Numbered from the stretch's first letter, positions 1-7,593 are shown. The stretch is DNA of 12,596 nt from Ignavibacteriales bacterium (GCA_020059785.1 JAGVBL010000361.1:1-12596); one strand, 5' to 3'. Numbers and translations: made by a program. Notes: generated by a model not told the origin, from the sequence alone.

Positions 1-48
1 CGTTACCCCAATGAATTACTTTAACTAATTGTTTGACTAAATTAACAG

Positions 49-98
49 TGACATTTCTATGGAGTTATAACTACTGACATTTCTAATGAGTTACTACA
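49..98. repeat. Two-copy direct repeat, 26-base period
   Basis: Two imperfect copies begin with TGACATTTCTA at 49 and 75. Each continues with a match to ATGRAGTTA and then an ACTAC-like end. An ATGAATTACT stretch at 11-20 may be a worn third copy of the second half of the unit. Repeated short motifs of this type occur at the ends of some transposable elements, where they bind transposase, but no transposase gene or flanking target duplication lies within the window. The direct repeat is seen; the mobile-element origin is inferred. Confidence 0.5.
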
Positions 99-141
99 TA
101 TAAGAATATTTAGTAAATCTGTTTCTTGAGAATCTCTTTTT

Positions 142-169
142 TTGACTATAAGTTTATAATGTTAATAAT
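142..169 (+). promoter_or_regulatory. Candidate sigma-70-type promoter of the metalloprotease gene
   Basis: TTGACT at 142-147 matches five of six bases of a -35 box. AATAAT at 164-169 matches five of six bases of a -10 box, with a 16-base spacer. Transcription would start near 176 and give a leader of about 38 bases before the ATG at 214. The region is very AT-rich, so chance matches are likely, and many Bacteroidota use a different -33/-7 consensus. Confidence 0.3.
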
Positions 170-213
170 AGTTTTGTTAATTATCTCCTTAATTTCAAAA
201 GAGCGGGGCTAAT

Positions 214-2664
214 ATGAAAAAAGATTTCACAAAAATTCAACAGGCATTATCGCTATTTATCATTCTTAGTCTATTCACAAATAATTTTATTAATGGACAG
301 GAGCAGAAACCCGAAACTAAAAAGGCAAAAATTAAGTCCTATTCAGAAGTAATTACAAAAGAAGCTAAAACAAGTAAAGGTGTTTTTACTGTTCATTTTG
401 TTGACGGAAAATGGTTTTATGAAATTCCTAAAAACGAAATTGGAAGATTATTTCTGTGGGTCTCCCAGATTAAAAAAGTTCAATCGAAACTTGGTTATGG
501 CGGTGTAGCTTACAATAATCAGGTAGTTAGGTGGGATAAACGAAACGACCAAATATTACTTCGCCAAATTCAGTATGCTGTTGTTTCCGATGAAGAGAAA
601 GCAGTATACAATGCCGTTGATGCTTCAACTTTTCCTTCGATATTAATGGCTTTCGATGTTCAAGCTTACGGACAGGATAGCTCTGCTGTAATTGATGTGA
701 CCGAATTTCTAACTGCAGAAAAGACGGAATTTGTTCCTAAGAAGAATTTTAATGCAAAAAGACTTGATCCAAAACGCACATTCATAGAAAAAATTACTGC
801 TTACCCGGAAAATGTAGAAGCAGATGTTGTACTTACTTTTGATGTTGATGTAGTTCCAACAGATAATACACTTGGAACTGTTTCTGTAATGATGCATTAC
901 AGCATGGTTCATTTACCAGGGGAACCGATGATGCCGCGTCTTGCAGATTCCCGAGTTGGATTTTTTAGCATTTCCCAGGAAGATTACGGTTATGATTCTC
1001 ACAGAACTGAAATAAGAACTTATCTTACAAAGTGGCGTCTTGAGAAAAAAAATCCATCTGCACAGTTGTCAGAGCCTGTAAAACCGATTCTGTTCTATAT
1101 AGACAGATCCGTACCCGAAAAATGGAAACCATATTTTAAGCAAGCAGTTGAAGATTGGCAGGTTGCTTTTGAACAAGCCGGATTTAAGAATGCAATAATT
1201 GCAAAATACGCCCCTACCATTGAAGAAAATCCCAACTGGAATACTGAAGACGCAACAATATCATCGATCAGCTGGCTGCCAAGTACTATTGAAAATGCAT
1301 ATGGTCCACATGTGCATGATCCGCGGACAGGTGAAATTCTTGAAGCAGATATTAAAATTTACCATAACGTTATGAATCTTATAACTACATGGTATTTCAG
1401 TCAGGTTGCACCGCTCGATCCACGCGCTCAAAGAATTCCTCTTCCCGATGACTTGATGGGTGAGTTGCTAAGATACGTTGTAGCTCACGAGGTTGGTCAC
1501 TCACTCGGATTTCCTCATAATGGAAGAGCAAGTTCTGTCTTTCCGGTTGATAGTCTAAGAAGTAAATCCTTCACTGAAAAGTACGGCAACGAAGCTTCTA
1601 TAATGGATTACGGAAGATTTAATTATGTTGCTCAACCCGGTGATAATGTAAGACTTTATCCAATGATTAGTATTTATGATAAGTTCGCAACCGAGTGGGG
1701 TTATACACCTTTCCCCGAAGCAAAAAATCCGGATGAAGAAAGACCATTCTTAGAAAAAATTGTAAGACGACAGGACACAAATCCATTTCTTCAATTCAGT
1801 AATTTTTCACAATACGATCCTTCTGCACAGACAGAGGACATGGGCGATGATGGAATATTAGCAACAGAGCTTGGATTAAAAAATATCTATCGAATTATGG
1901 ATTTTATCATTCCAGCCGGGACAACTAAAGAAGGTGACGATTATTCAATGCTAAATCTGCTCTATGAAAGAGTATTGCAGCAAAGAGCAAGAGAATTAGG
2001 TCACGTTGCTATGATTATTGGAGGTGTTAATAAAATTGATAAGCATATTGGTCAATCCGGCGCCGTTTTCAATCTTGTTCCTTATGAACGACAGAAAAAA
2101 GCAATGAATCTACTGCTCCAGGAAGGATTTAAATTCAACCCGATACTGGTTAAAAGAGAATTACTTGATTTGATTCAACCGTTTGGTAATGTTGATAAAA
2201 TTACAAATGATCAGATAAGCCTGATAAAAAATTTATTAAATGATGCAAGAATCCAGAGAATGTCTGATGCGGAATCGAAAGCGTATAAAGGAGAAAAAAT
2301 TTATACAGTTAGTGAATTTTTAGGCGATCTAACAAACGGTATTTTTAGCGAATTGAATGATAAGAGCGTTAGCATTGATCCGTACCGCCGAAAAGTTCAA
2401 CGCGCGCTTATTGAAGAACTTGGTAATAAAATAAATCCCGAAAAACCTGTTCAGCAAACTCCCGTAACCACAGGAAGACCAACTCAAGCTCCTATTCAAC
2501 AGACTCCTCAGTTTACGGATTTGCCGCCGGTTGCCAGAGGAAAGCTAATGGAATTAAAAAATAAATTAACATCCTCTGCCGCAAAATCGAAAGATGATAT
2601 TACTAAATATCATTTGCAGGGTCTTGCTTCGGCAATTGATGAAATTTTGAAAAAAGATAAATGA
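214..2664 (+). CDS. Exported zinc-dependent metalloprotease, DUF5118-DUF5117-Met-zincin (DUF4953) family
   Basis: This is a probable secreted or periplasmic zinc endopeptidase of 816 residues. The N-terminus (lysines, then hydrophobic residues 11-25, cleavage likely near 28) is a signal peptide. Residues ~35-90 fit DUF5118 (GVFTVHFVDGKWFYEIP, FLWVSQI) and ~95-290 fit DUF5117. The catalytic part holds HEVGHSLGFPHN, giving zinc ligands His425, His429 and His435 with Glu426 as general base. A Met-turn SIMDY follows at 462-466 (Met464). This HExxHxxGxxH plus Met-turn layout is that of metzincins, and the length is normal for the family. Residues ~742-775 form a Pro/Gln/Thr-rich linker before a short helical tail. 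The start has a purine-rich GCGGGG nine bases upstream. The substrate is unknown; a role in protein breakdown outside the cytoplasm is inferred. Confidence 0.93.
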   Translation: MKKDFTKIQQALSLFIILSLFTNNFINGQEQKPETKKAKIKSYSEVITKEAKTSKGVFTVHFVDGKWFYEIPKNEIGRLFLWVSQIKKVQSKLGYGGVAYNNQVVRWDKRNDQILLRQIQYAVVSDEEKAVYNAVDASTFPSILMAFDVQAYGQDSSAVIDVTEFLTAEKTEFVPKKNFNAKRLDPKRTFIEKITAYPENVEADVVLTFDVDVVPTDNTLGTVSVMMHYSMVHLPGEPMMPRLADSRVGFFSISQEDYGYDSHRTEIRTYLTKWRLEKKNPSAQLSEPVKPILFYIDRSVPEKWKPYFKQAVEDWQVAFEQAGFKNAIIAKYAPTIEENPNWNTEDATISSISWLPSTIENAYGPHVHDPRTGEILEADIKIYHNVMNLITTWYFSQVAPLDPRAQRIPLPDDLMGELLRYVVAHEVGHSLGFPHNGRASSVFPVDSLRSKSFTEKYGNEASIMDYGRFNYVAQPGDNVRLYPMISIYDKFATEWGYTPFPEAKNPDEERPFLEKIVRRQDTNPFLQFSNFSQYDPSAQTEDMGDDGILATELGLKNIYRIMDFIIPAGTTKEGDDYSMLNLLYERVLQQRARELGHVAMIIGGVNKIDKHIGQSGAVFNLVPYERQKKAMNLLLQEGFKFNPILVKRELLDLIQPFGNVDKITNDQISLIKNLLNDARIQRMSDAESKAYKGEKIYTVSEFLGDLTNGIFSELNDKSVSIDPYRRKVQRALIEELGNKINPEKPVQQTPVTTGRPTQAPIQQTPQFTDLPPVARGKLMELKNKLTSSAAKSKDDITKYHLQGLASAIDEILKKDK

Positions 2665-2670
2665 AATAAC

Positions 2671-2706
2671 ATGCCGGAATAATTATAATATCCGGCATTA
2701 TTTTTC
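2671..2706 (+). terminator. Rho-independent terminator after the metalloprotease gene
   Basis: A perfect 8-base inverted repeat, ATGCCGGA (2671-2678) and TCCGGCAT (2691-2698), encloses a 12-base AT-rich loop and runs into TATTTTT. It lies seven bases past the stop codon. The GC-rich stem stands out from the AT-rich surroundings, which supports a real terminator despite the longish loop. Confidence 0.8.
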
Positions 2707-2733
2707 TATGACATTTTATGAAAGGTAATTACT

Positions 2734-3705
2734 ATGGAATTCACATATTTAGGAAGAACCGGATTAAAAGTAAGTAAGCTTTGTCTTGGTACAATGAATT
2801 TTGGTCCTTACACATCAGAAGAAGATAGTTTTAAGATTATGAACCGTTCTCTTGAATTAGGAATCAATTTTTTTGATACAGCAAATGTTTATGGATGGGA
2901 AAAAGGTGTCGGTGTAACAGAAAATATTATAGGCAGATGGTTTGCCGATGATAAAAGCCGCAGAGAGAAAGTTGTTCTTGCTACAAAAGTCTATGGCAAA
3001 ATGGGTGAAGGTCCTAATGACGCAAAACTTTCTGCATACCATATAAAGAAAGCGTGCGAAGATAGTTTAAAGAGAATGCAGACAGATCATATCGATCTGT
3101 ATCAGATGCATCACATCGATCGTAATTCTCCATGGGACGAAATATACCAGGCAATGGATCAGTTGATAAATGAAGGTAAAATTATTTATGTAGGAAGCAG
3201 CAACTTTGCTGCATGGAATTTAGCTGAGGCATTTTACAAGGCTAAAGAGAGACACTCACTTGGAATTGTATCTGAACAAAGTATTTATAGTCTGCGAAAT
3301 AGACATATAGAGCTGGAGGTAATTCCAGCGTGTAAAGCATTTGGTATCGGATTGATTCCATGGAGCCCGATGGGTGGAGGAATTTTATGCGGTGTTTTGG
3401 AAAAAGCTGCCGAGGGAAGACGAACAAGAGAACCGCTGCAAAAATCGGTAGATAAATTACGTCCTCAAATTGAAGCGTATGAAAATTTGTGTAAGGAGAT
3501 TAATCAAAGACCGGCAGATGTTGCACTTGCATGGGTGCTTAATAATCCTGTTGTTACTTCGCCGATAGTAGGCCCAAGAACAGTTGAACAGCTGGAAGAA
3601 AATGCAAAAACACTCGATCTTAAATTGAACGAAGAGACACTAAAAAAGCTTGACGAAATCTGGCCGGGACCGGGCGGACAGGCACCTGAAGCATACGCGT
3701 GGTAG
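2734..3705 (+). CDS. Aldo/keto reductase
   Basis: This is an NAD(P)H-dependent oxidoreductase of 323 residues, cytoplasmic (no signal peptide), with the (beta/alpha)8-barrel AKR pattern. The catalytic tetrad is visible: Asp48 and Tyr53 in DTANVYG, Lys85 in LATKVYG, and His126 in LYQMHHID. Cofactor-site motifs follow: VGSSNF near 155, the QSIYSL segment with its nicotinamide-stacking Tyr, and GPRTVEQLEEN near 280 for the NADP phosphate end. The C-terminus (PGPGGQAPEAYAW) is like that of many YajO/Tas/YhdN-type AKRs. An AAAGG ribosome site at 2721-2725 sits eight bases before the ATG. A strong terminator separates it from the preceding gene, so it needs read-through or its own promoter. Such enzymes reduce aldehydes or ketones; the natural substrate cannot be read from sequence. 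Confidence 0.95.
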   Translation: MEFTYLGRTGLKVSKLCLGTMNFGPYTSEEDSFKIMNRSLELGINFFDTANVYGWEKGVGVTENIIGRWFADDKSRREKVVLATKVYGKMGEGPNDAKLSAYHIKKACEDSLKRMQTDHIDLYQMHHIDRNSPWDEIYQAMDQLINEGKIIYVGSSNFAAWNLAEAFYKAKERHSLGIVSEQSIYSLRNRHIELEVIPACKAFGIGLIPWSPMGGGILCGVLEKAAEGRRTREPLQKSVDKLRPQIEAYENLCKEINQRPADVALAWVLNNPVVTSPIVGPRTVEQLEENAKTLDLKLNEETLKKLDEIWPGPGGQAPEAYAW

Positions 3706-4006
3706 CATAAAGATCGGAATGTTATTGGGAAATGATTTTTAAGAATAAATACAGAATCGAATCTACATGATTAAAAAGCTGGAATTATTCAAATCCCTGG
3801 TGGTATTTCTTAAGCATTATCACAAAAGACCATATTAAGATTTTGGGCAGCTTCGATTTTGCAATAGAATTATTCGCAATGAAAAAGAATAATTTCATAT
3901 AAAAATTATATTGAGGAAAATCTGTCCATTTGAGAACTCAACTAAAAACAAATTGATAATCTTGAGATGGAATAAATTAAAAAATAATAAAGAGGAGATT
4001 GGCATT
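3706..4006. other. Intergenic region between the reductase and S9 peptidase genes
   Basis: These 301 bases hold no convincing gene. They are very AT-rich. GAATTATTC at about 3867-3875 and GAATAATTT at about 3887-3895 form a weak inverted repeat with a short loop. No clear terminator follows the reductase gene. The promoter of the S9 peptidase gene should lie here, but no single candidate stands out from the AT-rich background. The last 15 bases hold the ribosome site described separately. Confidence 0.6.
3992..3997 (+). promoter_or_regulatory. Ribosome binding site that fixes the S9 peptidase start
   Basis: GAGGAG lies nine bases before the ATG at 4007, a near-ideal Shine-Dalgarno sequence and spacing. 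It favours this ATG over the in-frame TTG at 3911, which would add 32 charged residues ahead of a signal peptide. Confidence 0.8.
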
Positions 4007-6211
4007 ATGCTTCGGAAATATTTTTATTATTTAATAACTGCGATAGTTGTTCTGGCAAATGTATCCGACTTATCCGCACAAAAGAAAAAGCTTACATACA
4101 AACAGGTTTATGAAAGTGGCAGAGACATGCGTGCAATGATGATAATGATGTCCCGTCCACAAGGCTGGGCAGATGAGAATCATTATCTCGAAGCAAAAGC
4201 CGATCCATCAAAACCCGGCTCCCGTCCCCAGCTTATGAAGACAAATGTTCTAACCGGAGAGTTGTCATTATACATTGATAACAGCGGAATTGAATTGCCT
4301 GAAGGATTCTCGATCGATCGACCTTCGGCGGTGAGTAAAGATTACAATTATTATCTCTTCAATCAGAAAAATAATCTCTACTATTATTCACGCCCGGATA
4401 ATTCCTTCAAACAATTAACACAAGATGATCAAGAAGAAAAAGTTGCTAAACTTTCTCCCGATGGTAAAAAAGTTGCTTATGTAAAGAATAATAATCTCTA
4501 TGTTTTTGATGTTGATAACGATAAAGAAATTCAGATAACAAATGATGGGACAGACTTAATATATAACGGCTGGGCTTCGTGGGTATACATGGAAGAAATC
4601 CTCGGTCGTGCTACTCAATATTCAGCATTCTGGTGGTCACCAAACAGCGATAAAATTGCGTTCTTAAGATTCGACGATAACCCTGTGCCGGTATTTTATA
4701 TTACAAAAGCCGATGGACAACACGGCGAACTTGAAACACAGCGGTATCCAAAATCAGGTGATCCAAATCCATATGTAAAATTCGGTGTTGCAAATGTCGT
4801 TGATGGAAAAGTAACATGGGCAGACTTTGAAGAGAATGCAGATCATTACATTGCATGGCCTACCTGGACACCCGAAAACAAACTTACCGTTCAATGGATG
4901 AACCGCGCCCAGGATAATATCATTATCTATAATATTGATACACAAACAGGTAAGAAATCGGAACTCTATAACGAGAAACAGAAAGAATGGGTTGAGTGGT
5001 TCGAGGATCTTTATTTCTTTAATAACAAAAGCGGGTTTATACTTAAAACGAATGTTGATGAGTTCTCGCATCTTTATTATTACGACCTTAATGGAAAACT
5101 TAAGAAACGTTTGACACAGGGAGAATGGGAAGTAACAAGTATCAATCTTGTTGATGAAGCCAACAAAAGAGTTTTCTTTACAGGCTGGAAAGAGAAAAGT
5201 ACCGAGCGTCATCTCTTTGTTGTTAATCTGGATGGAAGCGGACTCAAAAAACTTACAACCGTTCCCGGAACTCATAACTCTTCAGTTTCGCCGGGTGGAA
5301 AGTATTTCATCGATTCATACAGCAACATTACAACTCCAACCAGATCGGAATTATATTCACTGGATGGAAAACTAATCCGTACTCTAAGCGATTCTCGAAA
5401 TCCCGCTAATGAAGAGTTTGAATTAGCCAGAGTTGAATTATTTACAATACCATCAGGTGATGGTTATGAACTTCCGGCTATCTGGTATCTACCGGCAGAT
5501 TTCGATCCGAATAAAAAGTATGCTGTTATTTTTAATGAGTATGGCGGACCAAATTCACCTTCAGTCCGCAATTCATATTCAATGGGTATGGCTCAAAGTT
5601 ATCTTGCACAGAACGGAATCATTTCAATTTCGGTTGATCATCGCGGAGTTGGTCATTTCGGAAAGAAAGGTGTTGCTCTTATGCACCGTAATTTAGGTAA
5701 GTGGGAGATGAATGATTACACGGCTGCTGTCAAATGGCTCAAAACAAAATCCTTTATTGACACAACGAAAATCGGAATTACCGGCGGAAGCTACGGCGGA
5801 TATGTTACTGCTCTGGCTCTTACAAAAGAAGCGGATTATTTTACACACGGCATTGCGGAGTTCGGAGTAATGGACTGGAAACTATACGATAATGTTTACA
5901 CCGAACGTTACATGGATACACCCGAAGAAAATCCGGATGGATACAAAGCCGGTTCTGTTCTTAGTTATGTGGATAAATACAAAGGTAATATGCTTATTAC
6001 TCACGGAACAATTGACGATAATGTTCATATGCAGAATTCCATCCAGCTGATTTTTGAATTGCAGAGATTAAATAAAGACTTTGAAATGATGCTCTATCCT
6101 AATCAACGTCACGGAATCGGAATGCCGCTTGCTCAGCATGCTACAAGGGAAAGAGTAAAATTCTGGTTTAAACATTTACTTGGGAAAGAATTAGATACAG
6201 CTAAAGATTAA
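4007..6211 (+). CDS. Exported S9 family peptidase, dipeptidyl-peptidase IV-like (S9B)
   Basis: This is a probable periplasmic or secreted serine exopeptidase that removes N-terminal dipeptides, often X-Pro, from peptides. From the ATG at 4007 it is 734 residues, close to other bacterial DPP-IV enzymes. Residues 1-~24 form a signal peptide ending in LSAQ. A beta-propeller domain (DPPIV_N) spans about 90-460 and carries WVYMEEIL with Glu196-Glu197, the pair that anchors the substrate amino group in DPP-IV. The C-terminal alpha/beta-hydrolase domain (Peptidase_S9, ~520-730) has nucleophile Ser595 in GGSYGGY, the acid Asp670 in HGTIDDNVH, and His702 in NQRHGIG; the Asp-His spacing matches my memory of human DPP-IV. 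All catalytic and anchoring residues are present, so it should be active. A repeat-rich hairpin and the AlaX-like gene follow. Confidence 0.95.
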   Translation: MLRKYFYYLITAIVVLANVSDLSAQKKKLTYKQVYESGRDMRAMMIMMSRPQGWADENHYLEAKADPSKPGSRPQLMKTNVLTGELSLYIDNSGIELPEGFSIDRPSAVSKDYNYYLFNQKNNLYYYSRPDNSFKQLTQDDQEEKVAKLSPDGKKVAYVKNNNLYVFDVDNDKEIQITNDGTDLIYNGWASWVYMEEILGRATQYSAFWWSPNSDKIAFLRFDDNPVPVFYITKADGQHGELETQRYPKSGDPNPYVKFGVANVVDGKVTWADFEENADHYIAWPTWTPENKLTVQWMNRAQDNIIIYNIDTQTGKKSELYNEKQKEWVEWFEDLYFFNNKSGFILKTNVDEFSHLYYYDLNGKLKKRLTQGEWEVTSINLVDEANKRVFFTGWKEKSTERHLFVVNLDGSGLKKLTTVPGTHNSSVSPGGKYFIDSYSNITTPTRSELYSLDGKLIRTLSDSRNPANEEFELARVELFTIPSGDGYELPAIWYLPADFDPNKKYAVIFNEYGGPNSPSVRNSYSMGMAQSYLAQNGIISISVDHRGVGHFGKKGVALMHRNLGKWEMNDYTAAVKWLKTKSFIDTTKIGITGGSYGGYVTALALTKEADYFTHGIAEFGVMDWKLYDNVYTERYMDTPEENPDGYKAGSVLSYVDKYKGNMLITHGTIDDNVHMQNSIQLIFELQRLNKDFEMMLYPNQRHGIGMPLAQHATRERVKFWFKHLLGKELDTAKD

Positions 6212-6223
6212 ATATCTGCATCT

Positions 6224-6265
6224 TGCTCTTGATCATAATCTTGATCAAGAGCATGATCAAGAGCA
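6224..6265. repeat. 12-base inverted and tandem repeat (TGATCAAGAGCA)
   Basis: TGCTCTTGATCA at 6224-6235 is the exact reverse complement of TGATCAAGAGCA at 6242-6253. That unit is repeated at once at 6254-6265 and followed by a decayed third copy (TGATTAAGAATT, 6266-6277). The first arm can pair with either forward copy, leaving a 6-base or an 18-base loop. It fills most of the gap between the S9 peptidase stop and the AlaX-like start. No T-tract follows, so it is not a standard terminator; it could be an mRNA stability element or a dispersed palindromic repeat. Confidence 0.8.
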
Positions 6266-6288
6266 TGATTAAGAATTAGAAGAATAAT

Positions 6289-6747
6289 ATGGGATACAAC
6301 GAAAATCCTAAATCATATTATGCACCGATGCACAGTGCGGAACATCTGCTTAATGGAACAATGGATCAGATGTTCAAGCGGGGCAGAGCATTCAGTGCGC
6401 ATATAGAAAAGAAGAAATCGAAGTGTGATTATCACTTTGATAGGAATTTATCTCCTGAAGAAATAAAAAAGATTGAAGAAATTGTAAATGAAAAAATTAT
6501 GCTTGATCTTCCGGTTATTGAAAGTTTTATGACAAGGGCTGAAGCCCAGAATTATTTTAATCTTGGTCGGCTGTCAGAAGAAGCCGGAGATAATCTTAGG
6601 GTAATTAGTATTGGTGATTATGATAAATGCTTATGCAGCGGTCCTCATGTTAAATCAACTAAAGAGATCGGCAGCTTCAGAATTATTTCCACAGATTTTA
6701 ATGACGGTGTTTTAAGAGTCCGTTTTAAAATTAACGAGCTGAAATGA
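6289..6747 (+). CDS. Free-standing AlaX-like tRNA-editing domain protein (tRNA_SAD)
   Basis: This 152-residue cytoplasmic protein resembles the editing domain shared by alanyl- and threonyl-tRNA synthetases and by AlaX trans-editing proteins, which hydrolyse mischarged aminoacyl-tRNA. The zinc-site pattern is present: His15 and His19 in MHSAEHLLNG, then Cys116 and His120 in CLCSGPHV. The VISIGDYDKCLCSGPHV...EIGSFRI segment follows the AlaRS layout in which SIGD leads into CGGTHV. The length matches the small single-domain AlaX type. Differences from the classic form are SAEH for TATH, CSGPH for CGGTH, and a basic HIEKKKSKCDYHF stretch at ~38-50. An in-frame TAG four codons upstream makes this ATG the only ATG start. 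It overlaps the next gene by 4 bases. Whether it acts on Ser-, Gly- or another tRNA charge cannot be told. Confidence 0.8.
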   Translation: MGYNENPKSYYAPMHSAEHLLNGTMDQMFKRGRAFSAHIEKKKSKCDYHFDRNLSPEEIKKIEEIVNEKIMLDLPVIESFMTRAEAQNYFNLGRLSEEAGDNLRVISIGDYDKCLCSGPHVKSTKEIGSFRIISTDFNDGVLRVRFKINELK

Positions 6748-7175
6748 AAAACTTAATTATCGCTCTGATATTTATTTCATCTGCAATAATTGCACAGACG
6801 TTTTCCGAAGTTGATCGTGCCAATATTCTTGATGCTCTTGAACAGCAGAGAATTGCATGGAATAAAGGTGACCTTGAAGGTTATATGAATGGATACTGGA
6901 ATTCGGATTCATTAAGATTTATTGGCAAGCGCGGTGTTCAATATGGATGGAACTCGACTTTAGAGAATTACAGGAAAGGTTATCCTACAAAAGAAGATAT
7001 GGGTAAATTGTCTTTCGAAGTAATTTCAATCGAAGGATTGGGGAACAATTCAGCATTTATGATTGGCAAGTGGAAACTCGATTACCCTGATAAACCCTCG
7101 GTAGGAGGACATTTTACATTGCTCTACAGAAAGATAAACGGTAAATGGCTCGTTGTTGCTGATCACTCTTCTTAA
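6744..7175 (+). CDS. Exported NTF2-like protein, DUF4440 family
   Basis: The gene encodes 143 residues: a signal peptide (1-~17, ...SSAIIAQ) and then one DUF4440/SnoaL-like domain. The family pattern is clear: a first helix ILDALEQQRIAWNKGDLEGYMNGYW, then SLRFIGKRGVQYGW, a strand GNNSAFMIGKWKL, and the final LLYRKINGKWLVVADHSS. These cone-shaped folds bind small ligands or have minor enzyme activities; the specific role is unknown, and export suggests the periplasm. Its ATG overlaps the TGA of the AlaX-like gene as ATGA, a sign of translational coupling. No link between the two functions is obvious. Confidence 0.88.
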   Translation: MKNLIIALIFISSAIIAQTFSEVDRANILDALEQQRIAWNKGDLEGYMNGYWNSDSLRFIGKRGVQYGWNSTLENYRKGYPTKEDMGKLSFEVISIEGLGNNSAFMIGKWKLDYPDKPSVGGHFTLLYRKINGKWLVVADHSS

Positions 7176-7185
7176 ATATTTATTA

Positions 7186-7221
7186 ATCCGCGGGTATTCG
7201 TTTAATCCGTGTTCATCCGCG
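7186..7221. repeat. ATCCGYG short repeat cluster
   Basis: Three copies of ATCCGYG occur at 7186-7192 (ATCCGCG), 7205-7211 (ATCCGTG) and 7215-7221 (ATCCGCG), filling the gap before the thioredoxin gene. The stretch is clearly more GC-rich than its surroundings. From memory, similar ATCCGTGTTCATCCG-type strings recur as dispersed intergenic repeats in diverse environmental bacteria; this cannot be checked here. No coding role is likely. Confidence 0.55.
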
Positions 7222-7247
7222 TTCTATTACGGAGAAACATCCTACCG

Positions 7248-7574
7248 ATGCAAAATGAAATTACAACTCTAGCAGAATTTCATGAAATTGTTAAATCGAA
7301 CATTGCTGCGGTATTCTATATGAGCACGCCCGACTGTAACGTATGTAAAGTTCTTAAACCGAAGCTGATAGAATTCCTCGCTGATAAATTTTCGAAGATA
7401 AAATTAATATATGTGAACATTGCAGAGGCAAAAGAACTCGCCGCACAGAAAAATGTTTTTACCGTCCCAACAATTTTGTTTTACTTTGATGGAAAAGAAT
7501 ACATACGGAAAGCAAGGTTTGTAAATTTTGACGAGCTTGAATCAGAAATCGAACGGTATTATAGACTTTTGTAA
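7248..7574 (+). CDS. Thioredoxin family protein
   Basis: This is a 108-residue cytoplasmic thioredoxin-fold protein, a likely thiol-disulfide reductant. The active site is Cys30-Asn-Val-Cys33 in STPDCNVCKVLKP, followed by the usual helix. Val73-Pro74 in FTVPTILFYFDGKE gives the cis-proline that faces the CxxC. The classic WCGPC is absent: the Trp before the motif is replaced by Pro-Asp, as in YtpP-like and other minor thioredoxins. The ATG at 7248 is chosen because GGAG lies at 7231-7234, though 13 bases away is rather far. An upstream in-frame GTG at 7209 would place the N-terminus inside the ATCCGYG repeat and is unlikely. It is separated from the DUF4440 gene by 72 bases. Confidence 0.88.
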   Translation: MQNEITTLAEFHEIVKSNIAAVFYMSTPDCNVCKVLKPKLIEFLADKFSKIKLIYVNIAEAKELAAQKNVFTVPTILFYFDGKEYIRKARFVNFDELESEIERYYRLL

Positions 7575-7593
7575 AAGTAATATTATTGATAGA

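Noticed and set aside
3767..3838. 23-codon ATG reading frame in the gap before the S9 peptidase
   Set aside because: It has no ribosome site, no recognisable motif, and a length expected by chance.
3911..4006. TTG-initiated N-terminal extension of the S9 peptidase
   Set aside because: It would place 32 charged residues before a signal peptide, while the ATG at 4007 has GAGGAG nine bases upstream and starts the signal peptide directly.
4754..5275. 173-codon open frame on the minus strand
   Set aside because: It lies wholly inside the S9 peptidase gene, whose protein matches its family throughout; the Cys/Ile/Phe-rich translation looks like an antisense shadow.
5148..5696. Two open frames (75 and 87 codons) on the plus strand
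   Set aside because: Both are out-of-frame shadows within the S9 peptidase gene and show no domain or independent start signal.
6224..6253. Rho-independent terminator of the S9 peptidase gene
   Set aside because: The hairpin is good but no T-tract follows, and the duplicated arm points to a repeat element.
6224..6277. Possible CRISPR array
   Set aside because: Repeat units are 12 bases, directly abutting and with no spacers; no cas gene is nearby.
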